A DNA stretch of 63,360 bases from Sediminibacterium sp. Gen4 (lineage in GTDB: Bacteria; Bacteroidota; Bacteroidia; Chitinophagales; Chitinophagaceae): assembly GCA_013391385.1 (NCBI GenBank), contig JACBFI010000020.1, positions 1-63,360 of the forward strand, written 5' to 3'. This document shows positions 9,020 to 18,403 of this stretch, in pieces. The notes beneath the pieces were generated by a model, which was not told where the DNA came from, searched no databases, and worked only from the letters and a program-made list of their open reading frames with translations. The stretch's first letter is position 1. Each line of letters begins with the position of its first letter. The position numbers and the translations under genes are program-made.

Positions 9020-12000
9020 ATGAATCCCAAGAAAGAAAAATCAACTTCCAATCAACTATCATTATTCGACCTTTTTTTTAACAATCAAACAGAATTAAAC
9101 AATGAAAACACTTCAAGCGACAACAAAGGAAACATTCGCAATCAATCTGACCAACCAAGCTCTAGAGACATCGGAAATGGAGGGAATAACAGCGACATTA
9201 TTCAACCGACTGTCGACCTTACAACCTCAGCGATTGGACAGCATGAAATCGGAGGGAACACTGCAGAACTTTCTAAATCAACATACGGAAGCCTATCACA
9301 ACAAAATGGCTCTCAGATATCAACATCTATCTCAAACAGAGAAAATGACTCAACACGGTCAAATACAATCGGAAGTCCTTCAGGAAGTTCTATACAACGC
9401 CCAACTCGTTTAAAAAACTATTCTTTTTCATACGACCCAAATCTAAATGAAACACTAAAGTCATTTAGTAAGCCGCAAGCATATACACGCAATATTGAGG
9501 CTTTTAAAGCCCTTGTAAGAGTAAGTAACGGCGAGCCATTAACAACCGATCTGCAAGAAAAGATCGCCGCTTACAGTGGCTTCGGAGGACTCAAAGAGAT
9601 CCTTTTAGATCCTACAGATCAAAATCCGGATACATGGGATGGAATCCCCGCCATAACTAAAGCACGTGTAACTGAAATTCATGATCTAATCAAAACACTT
9701 GCAAACGGTGATCAACAATACATTGAAAAGTACATAGATGGCCTTAAAAGAACGATTTTAAGCGCACATTTTACTCCAGATGCTATTTCCTCTGCCATTT
9801 ATGAAATAATCCTAAAGACGGGCTTTAAAGGAGGTAAAATACTTGATCCTGCTTCGGGTACCGGACGCTTTATTTCTATTGCACCTTCAAAAATAGCCAG
9901 TAACTCCAGCTTTACGGCTATAGAAATCGATCCTATTACAGGTTTATTGCTTCAAAAAATATTACCTGATGCTAATGTTCAAATACAACCTTTTGAAAGA
10001 AGTATACTCCCACAAGATCATTATGACCTCATCATAACAAACGTACCCTTCTCTAAAATACCTATCTATGACCCAACACTAACCAGGTATCAAGACAAAC
10101 GCTTTGAAAAAGCGGCTTCTAACCTTCATAATTTCTTTATTGCAAAATCAATACTACTCGCTAAACCCGGTGGTTTACTAGCTTTCGTTACAAGCCGATT
10201 CACGTTGGATTCACACCAAAATAGCGAAATAAGAGAAATAATTGGCGACTACTGTAACCTTGTCACTGCATTACGTTTACCAGAATCAGCTTTCATTACA
10301 GAAGCGGGTACAGAAGTGGTTACGGATATCCTTATTCTCCAGAAGAGAGATAAACCTATCATGTTTAACCAAGATAATCCATTGCTACATGTTTATGACT
10401 ATGAGTTAACGGATGTAAATAAAACCACTAGCACAGCTTTAATTAATGGATACTTTTTAAAAAATCCTCATCATGTTCTTGGTAAACACGCATTCTCTAG
10501 TGGAATGTTTAAAGAAAACAATTATACAGTTGTTGCTGATACGAATGATCTTCATGTACTACATCAACAAATAGTTTCAATAGGAACAGAGTCTATACAA
10601 GAACCATTATACCAGTCTACAACAATAGCTTCTTCAATAAAACTGGAAGAAGATCTTCGACGCAAATTCGCGATTTCTGATTTTGACTCCATTGGAAACT
10701 TAGTACAGTTTCCTGATGGTTACGTTGGTCGAATCACGGCTGATCTATATAAAGAAGTAGGAGAGGGGGGAATAGAAAATATTTTCAGATATGTTGATCC
10801 CGTTACTATCAGAAAAGAGGATGCACGTAAAGTTGGGTTACTAATTAAAATTAGACAAGGGCTAAAACAAGTGATCTATTACGAATCTAATGGATATGCT
10901 GATGAAACAATTGATCCGATTCGTAGTCAGTTAAAAAAAGATTACAATCAGTTTATAAAACTTTTTGGAAGGATACAATCACCAGGCAATTCTAAACTGT
11001 TGAAACTTGATGCAGCTGATACTTATCTCATTTCTAGCATTGAAAAAGTAGATCCTCAAACAAAACAAATTACTGCATCTGATATACTCTTTCAACGTAC
11101 CATTACACCTTCTGCACAGGTATTGACTGCAGTAGATAATCTGGAAGATGCAATAACTCTTTCCATTAACCAGTTTGGTACACTTAGGATGGAATATATT
11201 GCTGATCTTCTTAACTCTTCAGTTCAGGATGTAATGAACACTCAGCAAGATGAGAAGGCCCTTATTTTTTTAACGCCTGAAGGATTTTATCAAACCAGGG
11301 ATGAATACCTATCCGGTAATGTTGTTGAAAAGCTTTCTGTTGCCACTACCTATGCTCAGGAAGATTCTCGATTCCAAATACACGTTAAAGCTTTAAAATC
11401 TGTTCAACCTAAACCCATTGCAGCACAGGATATATATTCACCAATACACGCACGTTGGATACCTAAAGAACATATTGTTTCCTTTTTATCCTATCTAACC
11501 CAATCTGATTCTGGAAGAATTGGTATATCTTATTCGAAAAGCGCAGATGAATACCAAATCAATTTTTTTCCCAATAACGAGCATGTATCAATTTTTCAAA
11601 CTAAACACCGATCTCCGGTCTGGATCATTGAACACGTATTAAATGGGGTCGAACCAATCGTTAAAATACAACAGAAAGATGCTGTATTTATCGATCAGGA
11701 AGATACACTGCTTGCCAAAGAACATTTTCGTAAAATTCAGGGCCTGTGGGACGACTTTAAATTCCAGGATTATAACCGTAGAACGGAACTGGAAAAAATA
11801 TACAATACACGATTTAATAATTCTGTATTAAGAGATTTTACAGGATCTGGCCAGAAAATGATTTTCCCTGGATTGATTGGATTTGTTCCCATGCCCCACC
11901 AGAAAGATTGTGTTTTCAGAATGCTCCAGAATAGGGGAGGCCTTGGTGATCATATTGTTGGAGCGGGAAAAGCACAACCATTCTTTTCTAAAATCCTTAC

Positions 12001-15000
12001 GCCAACAGGATGGAAAAAAATGGGCGATATTCAAATTAATGATGAAGTTATTTCAGTTGATGGAAAATCAACAAAAGTAATAGGGGTTTATCCTCAAGGA
12101 AAGAAAGAAATATTTGAGATAGTATTTAGTGATGGTTCAAAAACTCATTGCTGTGAAGAACATCTTTGGCTTACGCAAAACTATGCTGAACGATGCTATC
12201 AGGGAATGAATAAACAGAATAAAGATTGGGATTGCTCGAAACCTAAAGTAAGAACTACAAAAGAAATCATGCTATCACTAATTGCACCGCACCTTAATGC
12301 AAAAAATCATTCAATTCCTTTAGTGACTCAACCTGTTGAATTTACTAAACAAGATGTTCCTATTGATCCATACTTATGTGGAGTCTTAATTGGGGATGGA
12401 TCTTTAAAACATGTACCTATTTTATCATGTAATGATCCGTTTATTGTTCAGAGTATTGAGAAAGTATTACCTGAAAACGTAAAAGTCTATAAACTTAAAA
12501 CAAAACGATGTGATACTTACTCTTTTCCTATGATAGATAAAAAATGTAAAAAGAATGGTATTAACAATAATCCTTTAACAAGGATTGTGTGTAGTTTAGG
12601 AATTAATCAAAAATCTGACAAAAAAAGAGTGCCTCAAAATTACCTATACAATTCTACTGAAGTAAGGATTGCCATATTAAGAGGCTTAATGGATACTGAT
12701 GGATATGCTAACTCAAAAGGTACTTCTTCAGAATTTACTACGATTTCAAAAGGATTAGCTGAAGATGTAATTTTTCTCGTTCAATCATTAGGGGGTATTG
12801 CGCATTTAAGAATAAAAAATGGAGGGTATAGAAAAAATGGAATTAGGATTTTAACGGCAATTACATATACTGTAACCCTTTGTATGCCGCCAAACATCAA
12901 CCCTTTTTTATTACCAAGAAAAGCCAATTTAGTTAAACCAAAAACAAAATATAAACCCAGACGATATATTACATCTATAAACTCAATTGGATTTCATGAG
13001 GCACAATGTATAGCTGTTGATCACGAGTCTCATCTATATTTAACAGATGATTTTATTGTCACCCACAACACTTTAGTCCAGGTAATGACGTCATATGAAC
13101 TAAGACGGTTAAAATTGGCTAATAAACCAATGATCATTGGTATAAAGGCCCAGGTACCAGATCTATACGCTGCCTATAAAAAGGCCTATCCCTTTGCCAA
13201 AATTCTTTTTCCTACCGAAAAGGATTTTGAAGCCAAAAACAGAAAAAAACTTCTTTCTTCCATAGCAACCAATGACTGGGATTGTATCATACTTACCCAT
13301 GATCAATTCGCAAAAATTCCTCAGAACGCTAAATCCGTAGAAAAAATTTACAAAGAGTTTCTCGAACAGCTTTCTGATGAAATTTCAATGAGTTCAGACA
13401 GGCAGGATAAAAAACGTCTGGAAGCAAGAAAATATAAGTACGAACAAAAACTTGCCAAACTGGGTGATATTTCAAAGGATAATGATATTCTTGATTTTAC
13501 CCAACTCGGCGTAGACTTTTTAATGGTCGATGAATCTCATCAGTTCAAGAACCTTGAATTTACTTCACGCCTACGAAATGTACATGGTTTAGGTAACCAG
13601 GAAGGCTCAAAAAGAGCATTTAACCTGCTTATGGCAATTCGACACTTACAGGATCTGCACCGGGGAGACTATGGTGTTGCCTTTTTCTCAGGAACTCCAA
13701 TCAGTAACTCTATCTCAGAACTCTATCTTATCCAAAAATACCTTACTCCCTCAAAATTAAAAGAAAGAGGCATCGATTCTTTTGATCAATGGGCATCCAT
13801 ATTCGCATCAATTTACTCTGACCTAGAGTATTATCTCGGTCAATACAAGGTTGTTAATAGAATTCGTGAATTTAAAAACCTTCCCGAACTGATAACCATG
13901 TACAGAGAATTTGCTGACGTCCGCAATGACTCAAACCTGGTTATTGATAAACCGAAAGGAAGACACACACTGGTTAAAATACAACCTTCATCACAACAAC
14001 TCCGATACATAGAAATGTTGTTTCACTTTGTTCAATCAAAGGGCCACGATTATCGTAATGAACTCGGATTGACTGCAGGTTATGATTCAAAGACAGGAAA
14101 GAACAATTCTGCCCAATTACTGGCCATTAATATGGCTAAGAAATTAAGCCTTGATCCACGTATGATCAGTCCTGCACTCGATAGTGGCACCAAAATAGGA
14201 GAGGTGGCCAGAAATGTCTTTAATATCTATCAAAATACCGCACATTTCAACGGAACCCAATTGATCTTTTGCGACATGAGCACTCCTAAGTCAAATAACA
14301 CAATGGATAACCTTTATGATCTTTTTGAAGGCGATCAGCCCCTGGAAATTGGAATTAGATCTATTACAGAACATGAGCGCAATACAATTTTCGGTCAAGA
14401 TTATTATGATTCAAGCCCTAAACCAACATTAGCGACTGTTAAGAATCGACTTATCGATATCCTCGATATAACTGAATCCCAGTTTAATCTTTGTGTCCAA
14501 TTTGCTAATGAAAATAATTCGGGATTCGTTGCTTATGAAACCATAAAAACGGAACTGATCCGGATGGGTGTTCCTGCTGACGAAATTGCTTTCATCCATG
14601 ACTATAATTCAAGGACACAACGTGAAAAACTTTACTCAAAAATTAATGACGGACAAATCAGGATCACTCTTGGATCTACTCCTAAACTTGGAGTTGGCAC
14701 CAATGTCCAATACAGGTTAGCAGCATTACACCATGTTGATATCAATTGGAGGCCCTCTGACCTCGGCCAACGTAATGGCAGGGCAGAAAGACAGGGCAAC
14801 TGGGCCGCAAAAGTTCATTGCGACAATACAGTTGATATATTTTATTATGCAACTGAAAGAACTTTCGACTCCTACATGTACAATCTAAACGGAATCAAAA
14901 CACGATTTATCGAACAGGTAAAGACTGATAAAGTAACGCTTCGGGAAGTCAAAGACATAAATGAAGAAATTGATTTATCTGCTATGGGTGCTGAATTATC

Positions 15001-15763
15001 CGGTAATCCTTTGGTAAAAGAAAAAGCAAGTCTTGATAGGCGAGTTACTGAACTATCAGCTTTGAAGAAATCTCATCTTGCTCAAAAATACAGTGCCCAG
15101 GAATCGATCAGAAGGACAGAAAGGAGTTTAGACTATGCGAAGAATTCGGTTGATAAATACGAACGCCTTATTCGTCATGTTGATCAGCTACCCAAAGATT
15201 CAGAATCAGGATCACCCATAATCCCTTTTGTGGTTAACGGAAACACGTATATAAAACCCGGGGAAGCTGGTAAAGCACTTCTCGATCATCAAGCCAGGCT
15301 TTGTAGAAAAGCCCTGGCGGATGTTAACGGTAGAGGCATTTCAGAAGTTTCTCACGATTTTGTACCGATAGGAGAGGTTGCCGGTTATAAGATCATGGCC
15401 AGAATAGATAATGTTATTAGTATTGAATACTATATTAAAGACACGGAAACTGATCAGAAAATTGGGCCGCTTAAAACCTTATCTTCTTCTGAATCAGGAG
15501 CAGCGATATCCATTCGTAATATTATCTGCGGTGGAGGGGAATTACTAACACAGGTGAAGGAATCAATTGAAACACATACTCAGTCTTTGAAAAACGCTTC
15601 TGCGCTCCTGGAGCAAAACTTTGACAAAGAAGAAGAACTAACAGCAGCCAAAACACGCCTTTTTGAAATCAATAAATTAATTCATGATGAACTCACTAAG
15701 AAAAAAGAGAATACTGTGAATGAAGACGTAGTTGTTTATAACACCGCTGTTATGAGAATATAA
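9020..15763 (+). CDS. Giant N6-adenine DNA methylase-helicase, intein-interrupted
   Basis: 2247 residues as read; 1881 after removal of the intein at residues 985-1350. Order: a Ser/Asn-rich disordered tail (1-130); a methylase domain with SAM motif I ILDPASGTGRF near 273-283 and a catalytic NVPF near 341 in place of the usual NPPF/Y; an intermediate region; a superfamily 2 helicase with P-loop GAGK(T), DESH near 1502, SGTP near 1557 and motif VI QRNGRAERQGN near 1917; then coiled coil. Such proteins are common on Bacteroidota conjugative elements and are thought to modify or protect transferred DNA. It has its own transcript, between the terminators at 8953 and 15791. Confidence 0.88.
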   Translation: MNPKKEKSTSNQLSLFDLFFNNQTELNNENTSSDNKGNIRNQSDQPSSRDIGNGGNNSDIIQPTVDLTTSAIGQHEIGGNTAELSKSTYGSLSQQNGSQISTSISNRENDSTRSNTIGSPSGSSIQRPTRLKNYSFSYDPNLNETLKSFSKPQAYTRNIEAFKALVRVSNGEPLTTDLQEKIAAYSGFGGLKEILLDPTDQNPDTWDGIPAITKARVTEIHDLIKTLANGDQQYIEKYIDGLKRTILSAHFTPDAISSAIYEIILKTGFKGGKILDPASGTGRFISIAPSKIASNSSFTAIEIDPITGLLLQKILPDANVQIQPFERSILPQDHYDLIITNVPFSKIPIYDPTLTRYQDKRFEKAASNLHNFFIAKSILLAKPGGLLAFVTSRFTLDSHQNSEIREIIGDYCNLVTALRLPESAFITEAGTEVVTDILILQKRDKPIMFNQDNPLLHVYDYELTDVNKTTSTALINGYFLKNPHHVLGKHAFSSGMFKENNYTVVADTNDLHVLHQQIVSIGTESIQEPLYQSTTIASSIKLEEDLRRKFAISDFDSIGNLVQFPDGYVGRITADLYKEVGEGGIENIFRYVDPVTIRKEDARKVGLLIKIRQGLKQVIYYESNGYADETIDPIRSQLKKDYNQFIKLFGRIQSPGNSKLLKLDAADTYLISSIEKVDPQTKQITASDILFQRTITPSAQVLTAVDNLEDAITLSINQFGTLRMEYIADLLNSSVQDVMNTQQDEKALIFLTPEGFYQTRDEYLSGNVVEKLSVATTYAQEDSRFQIHVKALKSVQPKPIAAQDIYSPIHARWIPKEHIVSFLSYLTQSDSGRIGISYSKSADEYQINFFPNNEHVSIFQTKHRSPVWIIEHVLNGVEPIVKIQQKDAVFIDQEDTLLAKEHFRKIQGLWDDFKFQDYNRRTELEKIYNTRFNNSVLRDFTGSGQKMIFPGLIGFVPMPHQKDCVFRMLQNRGGLGDHIVGAGKAQPFFSKILTPTGWKKMGDIQINDEVISVDGKSTKVIGVYPQGKKEIFEIVFSDGSKTHCCEEHLWLTQNYAERCYQGMNKQNKDWDCSKPKVRTTKEIMLSLIAPHLNAKNHSIPLVTQPVEFTKQDVPIDPYLCGVLIGDGSLKHVPILSCNDPFIVQSIEKVLPENVKVYKLKTKRCDTYSFPMIDKKCKKNGINNNPLTRIVCSLGINQKSDKKRVPQNYLYNSTEVRIAILRGLMDTDGYANSKGTSSEFTTISKGLAEDVIFLVQSLGGIAHLRIKNGGYRKNGIRILTAITYTVTLCMPPNINPFLLPRKANLVKPKTKYKPRRYITSINSIGFHEAQCIAVDHESHLYLTDDFIVTHNTLVQVMTSYELRRLKLANKPMIIGIKAQVPDLYAAYKKAYPFAKILFPTEKDFEAKNRKKLLSSIATNDWDCIILTHDQFAKIPQNAKSVEKIYKEFLEQLSDEISMSSDRQDKKRLEARKYKYEQKLAKLGDISKDNDILDFTQLGVDFLMVDESHQFKNLEFTSRLRNVHGLGNQEGSKRAFNLLMAIRHLQDLHRGDYGVAFFSGTPISNSISELYLIQKYLTPSKLKERGIDSFDQWASIFASIYSDLEYYLGQYKVVNRIREFKNLPELITMYREFADVRNDSNLVIDKPKGRHTLVKIQPSSQQLRYIEMLFHFVQSKGHDYRNELGLTAGYDSKTGKNNSAQLLAINMAKKLSLDPRMISPALDSGTKIGEVARNVFNIYQNTAHFNGTQLIFCDMSTPKSNNTMDNLYDLFEGDQPLEIGIRSITEHERNTIFGQDYYDSSPKPTLATVKNRLIDILDITESQFNLCVQFANENNSGFVAYETIKTELIRMGVPADEIAFIHDYNSRTQREKLYSKINDGQIRITLGSTPKLGVGTNVQYRLAALHHVDINWRPSDLGQRNGRAERQGNWAAKVHCDNTVDIFYYATERTFDSYMYNLNGIKTRFIEQVKTDKVTLREVKDINEEIDLSAMGAELSGNPLVKEKASLDRRVTELSALKKSHLAQKYSAQESIRRTERSLDYAKNSVDKYERLIRHVDQLPKDSESGSPIIPFVVNGNTYIKPGEAGKALLDHQARLCRKALADVNGRGISEVSHDFVPIGEVAGYKIMARIDNVISIEYYIKDTETDQKIGPLKTLSSSESGAAISIRNIICGGGELLTQVKESIETHTQSLKNASALLEQNFDKEEELTAAKTRLFEINKLIHDELTKKKENTVNEDVVVYNTAVMRI
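11972..13069 (+). mobile_element. Intein with LAGLIDADG homing endonuclease, class 3-type
   Basis: 366 residues inserted between Lys and Thr of the P-loop GAGK|T. It starts with Ala, not Cys or Ser, and ends THN before a +1 Thr. Block B reads SDGSKTHCCEEHLWLT, putting Trp66 two residues after the block B His; block F AQCIAVDHE carries Cys346 at the position usually Asp; block G is IVTHN (Thr364). Trp-Cys-Thr at these places is the signature of class 3 inteins, which splice without an N-terminal nucleophile. Two dodecapeptides, CGVLIGDGSL (about 134-143) and LRGLMDTDGY (about 230-239), mark a DOD homing endonuclease that looks intact. Confidence 0.93.
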
Positions 15764-15790
15764 ACTAATTGTTTGGTTGGTTTTTGTTTT

Positions 15791-15816
15791 GGGGCGGCTT
15801 TTGCCGTCCCTTTTTT
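15791..15816 (+). terminator. Rho-independent terminator after the methylase-helicase
   Basis: GGGGCGGC / GCCGTCCC (one G-T pair) with a TTTT loop and a six-T tail. It ends only 4 bp before the first TCGAC motif of array A. Confidence 0.9.
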
Positions 15817-15817
15817 C

Positions 15818-15939
15818 ATTCGACTATTCTCTCTCCTGGCCAGCAGCTGCAGCTCCGGATTGCTGCGAAATCATTCGACTGTTTCAGCGGCCGGCCAACC
15901 GGTCCCGGTGTTTCCAGGTCAAAAAATAGTCGACTATTT
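15818..15939. repeat. Array A: three TCGAC motifs at 55-bp spacing, palindrome-rich
   Basis: TCGAC occurs at 15820, 15875 and 15930, each in the context AttCGACTATTT/GTTT and exactly 55 bp apart. The 44-bp fillings are GC-rich, unlike the surrounding AT-rich DNA, and contain TGGCCA, CAGCTG, CTGCAG, TCCGGA, CGGCCG (within GGCCGGCC), ACCGGT and GTCGAC. It lies between the terminator of the methylase gene and the promoter region of the gene at 16030. Five further copies share the same geometry. Confidence 0.92.
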
Positions 15940-15974
15940 CCTTGCATGATTCAAGACATTTTTGTACTTTTATT

Positions 15975-15999
15975 TATTCTCTTACCCCTATAGAGAATA
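15975..15999. promoter_or_regulatory. Inverted repeat (possible operator) upstream of 16030
   Basis: TATTCTC at 15975-15981 and GAGAATA at 15993-15999 form a dyad about 30 bp before the start at 16030. A TTGTACTTTTA stretch just before it could be a -7 region. Position and symmetry fit an operator for the accessory operon; no regulator is assigned. Confidence 0.4.
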
Positions 16000-16029
16000 G
16001 ATCTTTTAACTATCAAATGAAATGAACCA

Positions 16030-16401
16030 ATGCATTCAAAACGCAAGCCGACAGTGAGCGCCAACTCATCGAAGCAAAAAAAATTCAAACCTACTTTTAA
16101 AGAGGTTTACATCAAACAATCTGTTTTATCAGACAAGGATAGACAGGCCATTTGTTTCCTTATGGAACACTTTGGCGAATGGGCATCAACTAAAACAGTC
16201 CTTCGTGCAGTTCACGAACTAATTGATTTGCTCCCTAAATACAAAAGCCTCCAGGAGCAAAATTTGACCCTTAACAGACAGCTTTCTGATTCCCGGTCCA
16301 AACTCGAAGCTGTGCGAAGGAATCTCGGCAATATCCAGTCTTTGCGAAAATCCATTGATCAGGAGCGTGATTCTATTTTCAAGACTTTAAACACTAAGTA
16401 A
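16030..16401 (+). CDS. Small basic coiled-coil protein
   Basis: 123 residues. Basic, disordered N-terminus (1-25), a helical middle, and a heptad-like coiled coil at about 75-120. The sequence from about 35 to 65 (CFLMEHFGEWASTKTVLRAV) is compatible with a small DNA-binding or ribbon-helix-helix fold. No family recognised. It is the first gene after array A and its stop overlaps the next start (TAATG), so the two form an operon. Confidence 0.65.
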   Translation: MHSKRKPTVSANSSKQKKFKPTFKEVYIKQSVLSDKDRQAICFLMEHFGEWASTKTVLRAVHELIDLLPKYKSLQEQNLTLNRQLSDSRSKLEAVRRNLGNIQSLRKSIDQERDSIFKTLNTK

Positions 16402-16601
16402 TGAAATTAGATTATAAAACAACAACGACTGGTCCTGACAGACTCAGGACTTTGCATATAGTAGTAGTCGAAGATGAAATTTTATCTACCACAAGAGCAA
16501 AAGAGATTCTTTCCTTTGTAAAAATCAGAAAACCAACAAAATATGAATGGAAAATGGTGAAAGAGGCTGTCCGTAAAGGGGAACAACTTAAAATATTATA
16601 A
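16401..16601 (+). CDS. Hypothetical protein, 66 residues
   Basis: Starts inside the stop codon of the gene before it (TAATG). A short alpha/beta protein with a charged C-terminal helix; no membrane segment. No family recognised. The tight coupling supports a real gene working with its neighbour. Confidence 0.6.
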   Translation: MKLDYKTTTTGPDRLRTLHIVVVEDEILSTTRAKEILSFVKIRKPTKYEWKMVKEAVRKGEQLKIL

Positions 16602-16629
16602 TTTCAATTACTTAATTCAATTTTTAAAA

Positions 16630-16767
16630 ATGAACACTACCATACAGCAAACAATAGAATTTATCAAGTCCTATCGCAACATGGAAAAAGGATCTCTGGC
16701 TAATGCCAAATCCATTATCGCTAAACTCAGTGATGAACACCAGCATGATCATCTATATAGATCTTAA
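16630..16767 (+). CDS. Very small protein, 45 residues
   Basis: ATG at 16630, TAA at 16765-16767. The product begins MNTTIQQTIEFIKSYRN and ends in a His-rich tail (HQHDHLYRS). It is helical and soluble. It lies 28 bp after the previous stop, has an AAA-rich leader like its neighbours, and ends 47 bp before the next gene, so it fits the operon, but it is short enough that chance cannot be excluded. Confidence 0.5.
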   Translation: MNTTIQQTIEFIKSYRNMEKGSLANAKSIIAKLSDEHQHDHLYRS

Positions 16768-16783
16768 TTTCATTAAATATTAT

Positions 16784-16791
16784 TAATTTTG
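16784..16791 (+). promoter_or_regulatory. Candidate Bacteroidota -7 promoter box
   Basis: TAATTTTG matches the Bacteroidota -7 consensus TAnnTTTG and lies 23 bp before the start at 16815. No clear -33 TTG is present at the right distance. Confidence 0.4.
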
Positions 16792-16814
16792 CTAATTCTA
16801 AACCTTAACTAAAA

Positions 16815-17348
16815 ATGAAGAAAGTTCTTTTATCTCTCGCATTTATGTGTGTCTTTTTTATCACCGCATTTGGACAGGCTGACAAAATCACGTTGAATAA
16901 CGGGAAAACGGTAGAAGGTTCTATCGTTAAAGTCACTGAATTCACCGTTATTTTCAAATATGTTAATGAAGATGCGGAACAAACTGTAAGTAAATACCTG
17001 GTTGAAAAAATTGTTTATGGTAAAAGTGGGCGAGTAGAAAACCTTTCACCTAAAATTGTTATTTCCTCTGAAGATGATTGGGAAAAAGTTATTATCCTCG
17101 AAGATAATTCCGCAACTGCAGGTTTAACAAAAGTTGGTGAAATCAAAGGTAAAACCTCACTTATTAATTATAGAACCGCTTCCGGTAATGATAGAAAAGC
17201 TGAGGAAAAACTAAAAAAAGAGGCAGCAAAACTTGGATGTCAGTTCATTTTGATGACTTCGGATAAAGATGCAGGATTACAGTCAAACGGTAGTAGGGGA
17301 TTGGGTGGTACTCAATCAGCCAAAAAAGGAATAGCCTACAAATATTAA
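16815..17348 (+). CDS. Secreted protein of unknown function
   Basis: 177 residues. A clear Sec signal peptide (KKVLLSLAFMCVFFITAFGQ, about 1-21) places it in the periplasm or outside. Residues 22-70 form a beta-rich small domain (KITLNNGKTVEGSIVKVTEFTV), a pattern common in short Bacteroidota secreted proteins that are told from larger families only by structure. The second half is alpha/beta with a Gly/Ser-rich end. It has its own promoter candidate and a strong terminator at 17362, so it is probably a single-gene transcript. Confidence 0.7.
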   Translation: MKKVLLSLAFMCVFFITAFGQADKITLNNGKTVEGSIVKVTEFTVIFKYVNEDAEQTVSKYLVEKIVYGKSGRVENLSPKIVISSEDDWEKVIILEDNSATAGLTKVGEIKGKTSLINYRTASGNDRKAEEKLKKEAAKLGCQFILMTSDKDAGLQSNGSRGLGGTQSAKKGIAYKY

Positions 17349-17361
17349 TATTATCAATTTT

Positions 17362-17388
17362 AGAGCCGGTTATTAACCGGCTCTTTAT
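17362..17388 (+). terminator. Rho-independent terminator
   Basis: AGAGCCGGT / ACCGGCTCT, perfect 9-bp stem with a 5-base loop, followed by TTATT, just after the secreted-protein gene. Confidence 0.9.
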
Positions 17389-17485
17389 TCAGATGAAATT
17401 TGTTTTAGTAATTGCTCGCAAACAGAATGTACATCCTTCAATGACTTTTTCTACATTGTCAATTATTAACTAAGTTTTTCTTAAT

Positions 17486-17758
17486 ATGAAATTCTATATT
17501 CAATACCCTCATTTTGATAATAACATTAATGATCCTCTCTCCAAAATTGCTCAGGAATTGATCATTACTAAGTTTGTTAAATTCAAATTCCAATCCATGT
17601 GGGCATTGAGAAGCATTGAGAATGATATTAAGGAAGAAGGTGGCATTTTAATTATTAATGAAAAATTCCAGATTGAAACAAAACAATTTTCTGAAGACTT
17701 AACCCGTAAAATTAAAACTCTCATTGGCGTTGCTAAGGCTGATGGAATCTATGAGTGA
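17486..17758 (+). CDS. Hypothetical protein, 90 residues
   Basis: A small alpha/beta protein without signal peptide or membrane segment. The centre (about 25-45) is hydrophobic enough for a folded core. No family recognised. An 18-codon AT-rich leader precedes it and a gap of 51 bp separates it from the next gene on the same strand. Confidence 0.55.
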   Translation: MKFYIQYPHFDNNINDPLSKIAQELIITKFVKFKFQSMWALRSIENDIKEEGGILIINEKFQIETKQFSEDLTRKIKTLIGVAKADGIYE

Positions 17759-17809
17759 TTTAACATAAGATAAATTATCGGTTTATAAAACATTTAAAAT
17801 CAATTAGTT

Positions 17810-18127
17810 ATGAATGAGCCTTTTAATGACGATTCTTTGCTTCATAAATTTCCTAAAGAAGTCAAACACCAGGACGAAACTTTTTCTCTTTACATGATCA
17901 CTGACGAGTTCGTTTTTTTTCTTAACCTGATGGAATCTGATGATAACGGATGCACTAGAATGTATGATCATGACATGAACTTAGTATCCAACAATTATTT
18001 TGCAACTAATGAAATTGCCGTACTGATACACGAAAACCAGGATGCGATTCGCTGGGTGTCTGATGTCGCTAAATATAATATGCAGCAAGAGGGCGTTTGG
18101 CCAGAACAGAATGGTTTGAAAATTTAG
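17810..18127 (+). CDS. Hypothetical acidic protein, 105 residues
   Basis: An acidic, soluble protein with several aromatic residues; no recognised family. Its acidity and size recall DNA-mimic or anti-restriction proteins of plasmids, but no diagnostic motif is visible, so this is only a thought. It is the last gene before a 276-bp gap. Confidence 0.55.
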   Translation: MNEPFNDDSLLHKFPKEVKHQDETFSLYMITDEFVFFLNLMESDDNGCTRMYDHDMNLVSNNYFATNEIAVLIHENQDAIRWVSDVAKYNMQQEGVWPEQNGLKI

Positions 18128-18403
18128 TTTTTTTTCTTTTGGGGCGACTATATCCTGCTTTTCGTTGCAATGCCTCGCTATGCTCGGGATTTTCACTGCA
18201 ATCATGGTCGCACTTCGTCGTTTACTTTTCTCTTTCTCTTCAAGGTTAATGCACGCAAAGATAAAATTCTTTGCTTCGGGCGACCAAACCGCGGCGCTTA
18301 AACACAACTCCTTACACATACCCTTCATTTATGCCGCTTCATGTTTGGTCTTACTCGCAAAAATTTTGTTCAAAGGGCATTATTAACCTTAAAATTATTC
18401 TAC
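18128..18403. other. Non-coding gap with unusual composition
   Basis: 276 bp without a credible gene. It starts with a T-run and a GGGGCGAC block and contains phrases such as CCTCGCTATGCTCGGG and CTTCGTCG that are much richer in GC than the flanks. It looks like an inserted interspersed element rather than a leader, but no ends or target duplication are visible. It precedes the RadC-like gene. Confidence 0.4.

Noticed and set aside
15769-15993. Short frame across the terminator and array A
   Set aside because: It reads through a strong terminator and the palindromic array and shows no protein-like sequence.
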